Assembly: GCA_019456165.1 (NCBI GenBank)
Contig: VRUJ01000038.1
Location: 1 to 42,810 of the forward strand
Reading direction: 5' to 3'
Length of the DNA stretch: 42,810 nt
Origin: Chloroflexota bacterium
GTDB taxonomy: Bacteria; Chloroflexota; Anaerolineae; Anaerolineales; UBA11579
A program made the position numbers and the translations under genes. Under the pieces are notes generated by a model that made no database searches, was not told the DNA's origin, and saw only the letters and a program-made list of their open reading frames with translations. Positions 1-8,265 of the stretch are shown piece by piece. The number at the start of each line of letters is the position of its first letter. Positions within the stretch are counted from its first letter, which is position 1.

Positions 1-139
1 TAGGTGTAGATATTTTTCTTTTCGCATACGAATGATTTTATCTCCTCATTCGTTGCACTAAATGTCTGAATTAACATCCAAAAATAATCCGAAAACGTTT
101 TGAGTCTTTTCAAGGGCTGGAATATGGAATTTGCTGGGG

Positions 140-145
140 TATAAT
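140..145 (+). promoter_or_regulatory. -10 box just before the first gene (possible leaderless start)
   Basis: A perfect TATAAT lies 7 bases before the ATG at 153. Transcription normally starts 6-9 bases after a -10 box, which falls on or next to that ATG. No good -35 hexamer is visible at the proper distance and no Shine-Dalgarno is possible, so a leaderless mRNA is inferred. The rest of bases 1-139 shows nothing I can name. Confidence 0.45.
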
Positions 146-152
146 TGCCCGC

Positions 153-1277
153 ATGCAAAATCCAAATATTGATGAAACTCAGCCAAATGAAGTCCAGAAT
201 ATCAACGACGAAACTTCGCTTGATGAAACTCAACCCCACCTAACTGAGATCCAGCGATCCGACAAACCAGAAAGCGTGCCAGACCGCCATTGGAAACGCT
301 GGCTAATCACCGGACTAATCGGATTCATTGCAGTTGTATCTTTAGCAATCCTTGGCGGAATCCAGACAGGAAAAAACACTCGCTCACTCGGTGCAACACT
401 AGATGTTGATGTTCTAATAATTTTTCATTTTGAAAAAGGGGAACAAGATTTGCAAAACAATGATTGTGAACACGCCATCCAACGATTTGAATTCGTCATT
501 CAAAAAGACCCTAACTTCCCAGGAATAGATGAAAAATTAGCCCAAGCAATGATGTGCAGCAACCAAACTGCGACCCCAACATTAGCCCCAACCCCAACTT
601 TAACTCCAACCCCAGATTTACGCAGCGTAGAGGAGCAATTTGCCAGCGCTCAAGCACTATTTATCGAAGAAAACTGGGATACCTTGCTCGAAACACTAGA
701 TTCTTTGCGGGATAATTACCCGAGTTACATGACTTTAGAAATAGACCGCCTATATTATCTTGGGCTGCGCAACCGTGGAGTTCAACGTATTCTTGTAGAC
801 GGTAACCTGGAAGGCGGTATTTTCGACCTAAACCGTGTCGAGCAGGATTTCGGAACACTGGATGCCCAAGCTGATGGCTACCGTAGCTGGGCGCGATTAT
901 ATATCAACGGCTCGAGCTATTGGGCAGTCGAATGGGAGCAGGCTGTTTACTATTTCGCCCAACTTGCCCCTCTGGCACCTAACCTTTGGGATGGATCATA
1001 TTTTACAGTTGATCGCCTGGCAACCGCACAGGTTGAGTACTCTTATGAGCTTGTAGAAAGAGGCGTCTACTATTTATCCGTAAGAGGCTGGTGTGAAGCC
1101 ATGGAGGATTTCGATTACGCCAGCATTTACATTCAATTTGATCCAACGCCAGCGGCTGAAGCAACCCGAGCAACTTACAGATGTGAGCCCCCCCCACCAC
1201 CTCCACAGGCGACCGAGTCATCGTCGACCGAGCCTCCATCTGCCGAGCCAACGCCAATAGCAACACCTGAGAGGTGA
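153..1277 (+). CDS. Membrane-anchored TPR-like protein with Thr/Pro linkers
   Basis: This 374-residue protein has an acidic cytoplasmic N-terminus (about residues 1-48), one membrane segment (about 51-70, after HWKRW) and an outside-facing remainder. Residues about 90-135 read like a TPR helix pair (KGEQDLQNNDCEHAIQRFE). A Thr/Pro linker (139-155) is followed by a second helical stretch with TPR character (FASAQALFIEENWDTLLETL), and the C-terminus is a Pro/Thr/Ser-rich tail. Such architecture is frequent in Chloroflexota surface proteins. No catalytic motif is seen, so a scaffold or binding role is only a guess. An 8-C run at 1188-1195 lies in the proline codons but the frame is intact. The next gene starts 9 bases downstream and uses a Shine-Dalgarno inside this gene's end, so the two are probably co-transcribed. 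Confidence 0.8.
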   Translation: MQNPNIDETQPNEVQNINDETSLDETQPHLTEIQRSDKPESVPDRHWKRWLITGLIGFIAVVSLAILGGIQTGKNTRSLGATLDVDVLIIFHFEKGEQDLQNNDCEHAIQRFEFVIQKDPNFPGIDEKLAQAMMCSNQTATPTLAPTPTLTPTPDLRSVEEQFASAQALFIEENWDTLLETLDSLRDNYPSYMTLEIDRLYYLGLRNRGVQRILVDGNLEGGIFDLNRVEQDFGTLDAQADGYRSWARLYINGSSYWAVEWEQAVYYFAQLAPLAPNLWDGSYFTVDRLATAQVEYSYELVERGVYYLSVRGWCEAMEDFDYASIYIQFDPTPAAEATRATYRCEPPPPPPQATESSSTEPPSAEPTPIATPER

Positions 1278-1286
1278 TCTCAAAAC

Positions 1287-1793
1287 ATGGAAACGCCTGA
1301 ATGGATTCTACTGCTTTCCTTTTGGCTGCACATGCTAGCTACAATTGTGTGGGTCGGCGGCCAGGCAGCGCTCATGCTTCTCATCCGCCCTATTGCAAAA
1401 CGCAAAATGGGGGTTGAAGATTATGCGGATTTCTTAAGGGCTGTCAACCGGCAGCTGAGCTCCATTGCCTGGGTAAGCTTGGCTTTGTTGACAGCGACCG
1501 GGTTGGTACAAATGTCAGCCAACTCCAATTATGAAGGTTTTCTAGCATTTGATAACAAATGGTCTCAAGCCATGCTGCTAAAACATCTCACATTTGCGGC
1601 AATCATCGTAATAAGTGCATATCTCAGCTGGTCCTTGACACCTGCGCTCCAGCGCGCTCAGCTGAAACGATTGCGGGGAATCGAGCAATCTGAGGAGCAA
1701 AAACTTCAGCGCCGCGAAATTCAACTGGTCAGTCTCAACCTTCTCCTGGGAATCATTGTGCTGGCGTTCACCGCGTTTGCGCGAATCGCCTAA
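1287..1793 (+). CDS. CopD-family four-helix membrane protein
   Basis: This 168-residue protein has four predicted membrane helices (about residues 6-33, 53-75, 95-116 and 145-166). The first carries a histidine in LHMLATIVWVGG and the third begins with LLKHLTF, the pattern of the copper resistance D (CopD) domain family. Members are linked to copper handling or act as heme- or quinone-associated membrane proteins, but many short bacterial copies are uncharacterised. No CopC or copper oxidase neighbour is present, so a copper role is not supported by context. The ATG at 1287 is preceded by GAGAGGTG inside the end of the upstream gene, which suggests translational coupling. Confidence 0.75.
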   Translation: METPEWILLLSFWLHMLATIVWVGGQAALMLLIRPIAKRKMGVEDYADFLRAVNRQLSSIAWVSLALLTATGLVQMSANSNYEGFLAFDNKWSQAMLLKHLTFAAIIVISAYLSWSLTPALQRAQLKRLRGIEQSEEQKLQRREIQLVSLNLLLGIIVLAFTAFARIA

Positions 1794-1861
1794 CTCCAAA
1801 ATAATAACATTTTGGGCATAAACCTTGCACCCCTTTTATTATCAATATAAGAGGTGTGTTT

Positions 1862-2293
1862 TTGCTTTCCATTTGGTTCTCTCTAACAGGTACCCTGGCA
1901 GTTTATATAGGATTTGCTAGTGTCTTAGGTTCATTGGTCCACAAACTGCGAATTGAAACTTCCAGATATAACCTCATTCAAATCATATCTTTCGGGGTCT
2001 TGATCTTCCTGCCAGCCAGCCTGGCCCTGCCCCTGACTTTACCTCTGCGCATTATTACGTGGGTGTGGGCAATAATTCTGGCCGCCCTTTTCGCCATCCG
2101 CCCAGGAAAATTACCTGTCTGGTTATGGGCTCCAGGATTTGGACTGCGTTATGCAGCTGGAACCATGGGCTTGATTTTGTTTTGGAGTTTGGCGACAAGT
2201 TTTATATCCCCACCTGTAATAATTTTGGGTGCCCTAGCTGGGTTAGCCGGAGTCTTGGCTTGGCAGAGAGGCGTATTCCTGGCTTCACAATAA
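1862..2293 (+). CDS. Small integral membrane protein of unknown function
   Basis: The protein of about 143 residues is almost entirely hydrophobic, with four to five membrane helices and short charged loops (KLRIETSRYN, RPGKLP). I do not recognise a family. The TTG at 1862 is preferred because AAGAGG (1849-1854) sits 7 bases upstream; the in-frame GTG at 1856 would leave only one base between Shine-Dalgarno and start. It lies between the CopD-like gene and murJ on the same strand, 62 bases after the former. It could be a membrane-biogenesis accessory, but nothing in the sequence shows this. Confidence 0.6.
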   Translation: MLSIWFSLTGTLAVYIGFASVLGSLVHKLRIETSRYNLIQIISFGVLIFLPASLALPLTLPLRIITWVWAIILAALFAIRPGKLPVWLWAPGFGLRYAAGTMGLILFWSLATSFISPPVIILGALAGLAGVLAWQRGVFLASQ

Positions 2294-2318
2294 CCTTCCG
2301 ATAGAGGGGATACAAACA

Positions 2319-2327
2319 TGTTACAAT
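2319..2327 (+). promoter_or_regulatory. Extended -10 element upstream of murJ
   Basis: TG, one base, then TACAAT forms an extended -10 element 38 bases before the murJ ATG. The -35 position (2299-2304) is poor, as is common for extended -10 promoters. Transcription would start near 2334, giving a leader of about 30 bases without an evident Shine-Dalgarno. Confidence 0.35.
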
Positions 2328-2365
2328 TTGTGTAGGCAATCAATCTTTTTTACTAATCGTCCTTT

Positions 2366-3925
2366 ATGACCCATTTAGCGCGCTCATCCATCATCATAGC
2401 AGTTTTTTTCGGCATTGATAAAGTGCTCGGTTTCGTGCGCACAATAATCGTAAACCGTCAATTCGGTTTGTCCGACCTGGACGTATTCAACGTCGCCAAT
2501 AACATCCCAGATCTGCTTTCCGCCTTAATTTCTGGCGGCGCCTTGGGGGTTGCACTCATCCCAGTGTTGTCTGAATATTTAGAACACAAAGGGCGTCCCG
2601 CCTTGTGGGATTTATTCAGCCGTATCATTAACCTGGCATTCATGGTCACTGCTTCAATTGCGGTTCTGATCGCAATCACAGCGCCCTGGCTGGTTGAGAA
2701 CGTGATCTCCCCAGGTTTCACCGCGGAACAAAAAGCGTTGACCGTCGAATTAATGCGCCTGGATCTAGCTGCGATCCTGATCTTCTCCATAAGCGGTTTA
2801 GCGATGGCTGGGCTGCAGGCAAACCAACATTTTTTTCTGCCTGCCATGGCACCAGGCCTGTACAACATCGGTCAAATAATCGGGGCATTAATATTGGCGC
2901 GAGATTCCTCGTTAACCATTGGGCCAATATCATTACCAGCTTTGGGGTTTGGAATGCATGGTTTAGTCTACGGCGTAATTCTCGGCGCAGCTCTGCACTT
3001 GGGCATCCAGATGCCCGGATTGCTGCGCCACGGATATAAATGGCAGCCTATGATTAACCTCAGACACCCAGGGGTACGCCAGGTGCTGATACTTTTGGGG
3101 CCGCGCGTCTTGACCATGTTCTTCATCCAGCTCTTCTTTACTGTGCGAGACAACTTGGCGTCTGGTTTAGGAGAAGGAGCTGTGACCGCGCTAAATCTTG
3201 GGTGGTTCATTATGCAAGTGCCTGAAACCCTGCTAGGAACTGCTATAGCTATTGCCATCCTTCCCACATTATCGGAATTTTTCACGCGCGGCGAATTAGA
3301 GACATTTCGCAAAACGATTAATAGAGCACTTAGAGTCATTTTAGCACTCACAATCCCATCAGCAGCCTTATTAGCAGTAGGCATCCGTCCCTTAGTAACG
3401 GCAGCTTTTCCAAATTATCTTCCCCATGAGGTAGAGATGATAGTAGGCGCGTCTCGCATGTACCTCCTCGGACTGACTGGTCACGCATTCCTTGAAATTG
3501 CCGCGCGCTCGTACTACGCTCAAAAAAATGCAGTCATTCCATTGTTCGCTGCAGCAATAAACGCGGCAGGTTACATAGCATTAGCAATATTTTTATCAAA
3601 TCAGTGGGGATCCAACGGAATTGCTCTGGCAAACTCAATAGCTTTCACCGCTGAGGCATTATTACTTCTCTGGCTGCTTAATCGCGCCTACCCAGGTCTG
3701 CTGAAAATTAGCAATACTCTCCGGCGCGTATTAATCGCGACATCAGCAAGCGCGGTCGGATTCTACCTCTTGCTAAAATTTCTACCCTTCTCTGCCAGCC
3801 TGGTATCTATTGGTGGTAGCTTATTGGGGTTAGGTGTTGTAATTCCCTTTATTTGGCCTGAACTGCGCTTGCTAATAAGGCTTGGCACAACCAAGGATGA
3901 GAGTAGCGAGCTTGCTGTAGATTAA
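2366..3925 (+). CDS. murJ: MurJ (MviN) lipid II flippase
   Basis: This 519-residue polytopic protein with about 14 membrane helices belongs to the MurJ/MviN branch of the MOP exporter superfamily. These proteins flip the undecaprenyl-linked peptidoglycan precursor lipid II across the plasma membrane. The N-terminal signature is clear (FFGIDKVLGFVRTIIVNRQF, then DVFNVANNIPDLLSALISGG and GVALIPVLSEY), and the RPALWDLFSRIIN loop and charged central-cavity helices match the family. Length is typical. The ATG at 2366 starts directly with the conserved first helix. No peptidoglycan synthesis genes adjoin it. It converges with the ABC importer operon; only a weak 5-bp hairpin at 3938-3951 lies between them. 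Confidence 0.93.
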   Translation: MTHLARSSIIIAVFFGIDKVLGFVRTIIVNRQFGLSDLDVFNVANNIPDLLSALISGGALGVALIPVLSEYLEHKGRPALWDLFSRIINLAFMVTASIAVLIAITAPWLVENVISPGFTAEQKALTVELMRLDLAAILIFSISGLAMAGLQANQHFFLPAMAPGLYNIGQIIGALILARDSSLTIGPISLPALGFGMHGLVYGVILGAALHLGIQMPGLLRHGYKWQPMINLRHPGVRQVLILLGPRVLTMFFIQLFFTVRDNLASGLGEGAVTALNLGWFIMQVPETLLGTAIAIAILPTLSEFFTRGELETFRKTINRALRVILALTIPSAALLAVGIRPLVTAAFPNYLPHEVEMIVGASRMYLLGLTGHAFLEIAARSYYAQKNAVIPLFAAAINAAGYIALAIFLSNQWGSNGIALANSIAFTAEALLLLWLLNRAYPGLLKISNTLRRVLIATSASAVGFYLLLKFLPFSASLVSIGGSLLGLGVVIPFIWPELRLLIRLGTTKDESSELAVD

Positions 3926-3994
3926 AAATCATAGCCGAAGCAGATTTGCTTGCTCAGTTAATAATTCGTCCAAAAAAACAAATAATTTTCTATT

Positions 3995-5266
3995 TTATTC
4001 TTTTTCGTAGGGCTGCCCATCCGCGGCTGGCATCTGTCCACGGCCAACCACCCCTGCCAAGACAATCATCGTTGCGATATAGGGTGCCATTAGTAGAAAT
4101 TCAGAGGGGATAGCGACCTTCAATAGGGCCAAGTTATTTTTAAGCGAGTCTGCGAAACCGAAAAGTAAACCGGCTCCCAAAGAGCCTATCGGCGCCCAGT
4201 TTCCAAAGATCATGGCTGCTAGGCTTATAAAGCCTTTCCCACCTGTTAATAATTCATCAAAACGCGGCACGGAACCAAGGGTAAAGTAACTGCCTGCAAA
4301 ACCTGCCATCATTCCCCCCAATATAACAGCCATATAGCGTGTGCGGTAGACATTGATTCCAAGTGTATCCGCCGCCTTGGGATGTTCTCCCACCGAACGA
4401 AGCCTCAACCCCCAACGTGTGAAGAACAATCCAAAATGCAGTACAAACAAGAATATAAACATAGCATAAACAAAAATGTTGCGTTCGAACATTATTGGAC
4501 CAATGAAGGGTATTTCCGATAAGATTGGAATTTTATAAATCTCAAAATCTTCCGGGCTGTTTAAATAGGAATATTCAGGTTGCGCCAAGAATCTTGCGGA
4601 AAGAAATGAAGTCAGTCCGACAGAAAAAATATTTATTACCGTGCCAGAAATGATCTGGTCGGTTTTATATTTGATCGATAAAATGGCATGAACCCAGGCC
4701 AGTACACCCCCTGCCAAAACCCCAGCAATTAGACCCCCCCAAGCGTTTGTCAGGCTGCCAAATACGGTGGCCACAAATGCACCAGTCAGCATCATACCTT
4801 CGATGGCGATATTGACCACGCCGGCGCGCTCACAAAGTATGCCAGAAAATGCCCCCAAAGTTATTGGCACTGCTTTCAACAATGTGTTCCTTAATAATCC
4901 AGCCAGGTTTAATGAATCTCCTGAAGTCGCCCAAGTTAGGAAACCAAAGATGAACATTCCAGAAATTAATCCCAGCACCAAATTGGTACGCTTTTCGAAG
5001 CCGCGGACCAGTTGATAACCACCCAACAGGGCACAGATTACCCATAGAATATTAAGTGCTAAAGAGCTTGAAAAAACCCAATTTGGTATATCAACTTCTG
5101 AACGTGGTAACTTCATTTTGAATGTGGTCAACTGGTCAGGTTCGACCTGCATGGCGAACAACACCAGAATTGCTAGAGCAATTCCCAAGAACACAAAACC
5201 CATAACCCTTTGCCGCGTTGGGGAAACGTACTCGCTAGAAATAATTGGTGTGGTGGTAGATGCCAT
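3995..5266 (-). CDS. BMP-type nucleoside ABC importer, permease subunit 2
   Basis: This 423-residue inner-membrane permease belongs to the branched-chain-type family (BPD_transp_2) and resembles the NupQ/YufQ partner of nucleoside importers. The family core shows GAFSGILCERAGVVNIAIEG (about residues 137-156) and later GINVYRTRYMAVILGGMMAGFAG, with about ten helices. An N-terminal extension of roughly 100 residues with two or three extra helices precedes the core. It is the last gene of the importer operon, starting 3 bases after the preceding permease stop, so translation is probably coupled. The paired permease, double-NBD ATPase and BMP lipoprotein define the substrate class as a purine or other nucleoside, by family knowledge only. 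Confidence 0.88.
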   Translation of the reverse strand: MASTTTPIISSEYVSPTRQRVMGFVFLGIALAILVLFAMQVEPDQLTTFKMKLPRSEVDIPNWVFSSSLALNILWVICALLGGYQLVRGFEKRTNLVLGLISGMFIFGFLTWATSGDSLNLAGLLRNTLLKAVPITLGAFSGILCERAGVVNIAIEGMMLTGAFVATVFGSLTNAWGGLIAGVLAGGVLAWVHAILSIKYKTDQIISGTVINIFSVGLTSFLSARFLAQPEYSYLNSPEDFEIYKIPILSEIPFIGPIMFERNIFVYAMFIFLFVLHFGLFFTRWGLRLRSVGEHPKAADTLGINVYRTRYMAVILGGMMAGFAGSYFTLGSVPRFDELLTGGKGFISLAAMIFGNWAPIGSLGAGLLFGFADSLKNNLALLKVAIPSEFLLMAPYIATMIVLAGVVGRGQMPAADGQPYEKE

Positions 5267-5269
5267 CTT

Positions 5270-6523
5270 TTAGCTGCCTCCCCAGCCGCGCACGAAAACG
5301 CCTTCTTCAACTTCTTCTGGCTCTCGCAAACGGTAAATGGTACGCACAATTGCGGGAGCAGCGACAAAGACTAAGATGAAAGCTTGCATAATAAGGATTA
5401 AATCGATTGGCACGCTTGTAGGTGGGCGTTTTAAGGTATTACCGCCATTACGCAGGGTTCCGAACAATAGCGCTGACAAAACAACACCGAGCGGCTGGCT
5501 CTTGCCTAATAAGGCGATAGCAATGCCATCAAAACCGTATCCGGTAGCAGCGGCTGGTGCCAAATTGTGGTTGAGGCCTAATACCTCATTTGCTCCGGCT
5601 AATCCGGCCAACGCTCCCGATAGGGACATTGCGATGATTATGCTGCGGGCTGGGTTGATTCCAGCATACCGCGCCGCATCTGGGTTTGACCCAACAGTGC
5701 GTAATTCAAAACCCCATTTGGTTTTAAAAAGGAACCAATATACCAATGCACCGAGGGCTAAGGCGATAAAGAAACCTATGTGAAAGCGCATTTCTTCATC
5801 CGCAAAAAACCGGAACAATTTTGCGCTATCCAGAATATCCGGAGAGATCGGGTCGGTGCGATTTGGTGCTAGCATAGGGTATTTGAGCAGCCAAAATGTT
5901 AAATTTGCCGCGACAAAGTTTAGCATTATTGTGTTGATCACCTCATGCCCGCCAGTTTTGGCCTTTAACCAGCCTGGAATAAACCCCCAGAGAGCGCCCC
6001 CAAGCGCCCCAATCAATAACGCCAGGGGAATGTGGATTAAGGCGGGTAATCCCGTGATTGCATAGCCGGCCCAAACCGCTGTAACTGATCCAATGACTAA
6101 CTGTCCTTCTGCACCAATATTAAATAAACCTGTCCGGAAACCTAATGCAACTGATAATCCAACGAATATAAAGGGGGTGGACTGTACCAGAGTTTCAAGG
6201 AATGGTTTAATCGCAGCCTGTATTGCAATATCGTCCCCCCCTCTGAAAGCTGCCCAAATCTCACTAGGGTTCCCAAACGCACCAATGAATAACGCCTTAA
6301 ACGCCTCGACCGCTTCATTAAAACCGATTTTCAACCCCAAAACAGTTGAACCTTCTTGAAAGGCGATATACATTTCATCGGAGGTTATTGCGACAATCAA
6401 ACCGCCTAAGATAAAACCGCTTATAATCGCTAATATTGGTATTGCGACCGAGCCTCCCCTCATTTCTTCAAAAAATATTTGGGCCGCATTTTTTTGAGGT
6501 GCTTTCTCTTTTGTTTCGTTCAT
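5270..6523 (-). CDS. BMP-type nucleoside ABC importer, permease subunit 1
   Basis: This 417-residue permease of the branched-chain type resembles NupP/YufP. After a cytoplasmic start (NETKEKAPQK) and a first helix there is a periplasmic loop, then the core with FRTGLFNIGAEGQLVIGSV and the coupling-helix region ELRTVGSNPDAARYAGINPARS, which contacts the ATPase. Its ATG overlaps the stop of the ATPase gene by four bases (ATGA, 6520-6523), so the two are translationally coupled. With the 423-residue partner it should form the heterodimeric channel of the importer encoded at 3995-9417. Confidence 0.9.
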   Translation of the reverse strand: MNETKEKAPQKNAAQIFFEEMRGGSVAIPILAIISGFILGGLIVAITSDEMYIAFQEGSTVLGLKIGFNEAVEAFKALFIGAFGNPSEIWAAFRGGDDIAIQAAIKPFLETLVQSTPFIFVGLSVALGFRTGLFNIGAEGQLVIGSVTAVWAGYAITGLPALIHIPLALLIGALGGALWGFIPGWLKAKTGGHEVINTIMLNFVAANLTFWLLKYPMLAPNRTDPISPDILDSAKLFRFFADEEMRFHIGFFIALALGALVYWFLFKTKWGFELRTVGSNPDAARYAGINPARSIIIAMSLSGALAGLAGANEVLGLNHNLAPAAATGYGFDGIAIALLGKSQPLGVVLSALLFGTLRNGGNTLKRPPTSVPIDLILIMQAFILVFVAAPAIVRTIYRLREPEEVEEGVFVRGWGGS

Positions 6524-8094
6524 TTATTATTAGTTTTATTCTTCTTAGTTTTTTTACTTGCCTCTAGCTGTTTGCCAGCACCATTTGGGCTGATGCCTGC
6601 CATCAGCAGGCCGACCATCTCTTTTGTGGTTTGTTCAGCATCAACCACATCCACGATCTTGCCGCGGTACATAACTGCAATGCGGTCGGAAAGCTCCATG
6701 ACCTCATCAAGTTCAGTTGATACTAATAATACTGCAGAGCCGCTGCCGCGTTTCTCGATCAATTGGTGGTGGATATATTCAACCGAACCTACGTCCAGGC
6801 CGCGAGTTGGCTGTGAGGCGATCAAGAGCTTTGTGGACCGGGAGAATTCTCGGGCTACGATCACTTTTTGCTGATTTCCACCTGAAAGTGAGCCTGCCTG
6901 GGTTATTATGCTAGGCGTACGAATATCAAATTTTTCAACTAATTCTTCTGCGGTTTTATAAATTTCTTCTTGTTGTAAAATTGGACCTTTAGCAAATGGG
7001 TCTAAATAATAGGTGTTAAGTATTAAATTATCAGCGATGGAGTAAGTAAGAACAAGGCCATCTCTTTGTCTGTCTTCAGGTATATGTGCACTGCCTATTT
7101 CTGTGATCTCTCGTGGAGTTGCCTGGGAAACATCTTTACCTAACAATTCAATTTTGCCATCTAATGGTGATCTTAACCCAGTTAGCGCTTCCACCAGCTC
7201 TGTCTGGCCGTTACCTTGAACGCCTGCTACTCCTAAGATTTCCCCTGCACGCACCTCGAAAGAAACACTATTAACAGCAGCCTGGTGGCGGTCATCAAGT
7301 ACAATTAAATCTTCAACTTCCAGGATAACTTCACCTTTCTCAACAGCTTCTTTTTTTACTTGCAGATCTACTTCCCTGCCCACCATCATGGAAGCGAGTG
7401 TATTTTGGTCAGCTTGCGCTGGAGTTGTGGTGCCCACTACTTTCCCTTGGCGGATAACAGTGATCCTGTCTGCCACCGCTAATACTTCACGTAATTTGTG
7501 GGTGATAAATATGATCGACTTTCCTTGGTTAACCAACGAACGCATAATATTAACCAACTCATCAGCTTCTTGAGGAGTTAATACTGCTGTCGGTTCGTCG
7601 AATATCAGGATATCTGCTTTCCGATATAGCAGCTTTATTATCTCAACTCTTTGCTGCACTCCAACTGGTAGGTCCTTAACGTAAGCATCTGGGTCAATTT
7701 CAAGATTATAGCGTTGTGATATTTCACGAACTCGATCTGCTGCCGCCGTTCTGTCCAAGATTTCCCCGTATTTGGTGATTTCATCACCTAACATTACATT
7801 TTCTGTGACAGTGAATACGGGTACCAACATAAAATGTTGATGGACCATCCCAACACCAGCCGAAATCGCATCCTTAGAAGATCCGGTAACCAAGTGATTC
7901 CCCTTTATCAATATTTCCCCCGCATCGGCATTATAAAGCCCGAAAAGAATATTCATTAATGTGGTTTTCCCCGCGCCATTTTCTCCTAATAAAGCGTGAA
8001 TCTCGCCCTGTTCTAAAGTCAGGTCAATTTGATCGTTTGCTAATACCCCTGGGAATCTTTTCGTTATATTTTTTAATTCGAGAACTGGCGCCAT
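6520..8094 (-). CDS. BMP-type nucleoside ABC importer, double-NBD ATPase
   Basis: This ATPase of about 524 residues has two nucleotide-binding domains in one chain, as in NupO/YufO and sugar-importer ATPases. NBD1 has Walker A LLGENGAGKTT, a degenerate signature LPVGVQQR and Walker B ILIFDEPTAVLTPQE. NBD2 has a degenerate Walker A (GVQGNGQTE, lacking the Lys) but an intact signature LSGGNQQK followed by SQPTRGLDVG. One competent and one degenerate ATP site is usual in this family. The ATG at 8094 is chosen because GAGGAG lies 4 bases before it; an upstream in-frame TTG (8109) overlaps that Shine-Dalgarno. A Lys/Asn-rich tail ends the protein. It sits about 100 bases downstream of a hairpin (8195-8223) that follows the binding-protein gene. 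Confidence 0.92.
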   Translation of the reverse strand: MAPVLELKNITKRFPGVLANDQIDLTLEQGEIHALLGENGAGKTTLMNILFGLYNADAGEILIKGNHLVTGSSKDAISAGVGMVHQHFMLVPVFTVTENVMLGDEITKYGEILDRTAAADRVREISQRYNLEIDPDAYVKDLPVGVQQRVEIIKLLYRKADILIFDEPTAVLTPQEADELVNIMRSLVNQGKSIIFITHKLREVLAVADRITVIRQGKVVGTTTPAQADQNTLASMMVGREVDLQVKKEAVEKGEVILEVEDLIVLDDRHQAAVNSVSFEVRAGEILGVAGVQGNGQTELVEALTGLRSPLDGKIELLGKDVSQATPREITEIGSAHIPEDRQRDGLVLTYSIADNLILNTYYLDPFAKGPILQQEEIYKTAEELVEKFDIRTPSIITQAGSLSGGNQQKVIVAREFSRSTKLLIASQPTRGLDVGSVEYIHHQLIEKRGSGSAVLLVSTELDEVMELSDRIAVMYRGKIVDVVDAEQTTKEMVGLLMAGISPNGAGKQLEASKKTKKNKTNNK

Positions 8095-8194
8095 TGTCTC
8101 CTCAATCAATTTTGAGATTTTATTTCTCGCAACGATATTGATTTTACCACAGCGCTAAGATATCGCAAAATAAATATTGAATCCAAATTAAAAT

Positions 8195-8223
8195 TCAGGA
8201 GCCAGGCTATTCCTGGCTCCTGA
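8195..8223 (-). terminator. Strong hairpin between binding-protein and ATPase genes (attenuating terminator)
   Basis: A perfect 12-bp stem (TCAGGAGCCAGG and its complement) with a 5-base loop is followed on the minus strand by AATTTTAATTT, an interrupted T tract. It lies 43 bases after the BMP gene stop. As in many importer operons, such a hairpin probably ends or stabilises the abundant binding-protein mRNA while letting some transcripts continue into the ATPase and permease genes. Confidence 0.7.
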
Positions 8224-8265
8224 TGGTAAATCTTATTGATTTGGATCTATTTTTCAGTCAAACAA

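Noticed and set aside
1188..1195. Run of eight C in the first gene as a possible slip site
   Set aside because: It encodes part of a proline stretch, the frame is intact on both sides and no truncated alternative is suggested.
3938..3951. Short inverted repeat between murJ and the convergent permease gene
   Set aside because: Only five base pairs and no T tract on either strand, so I do not call a terminator.
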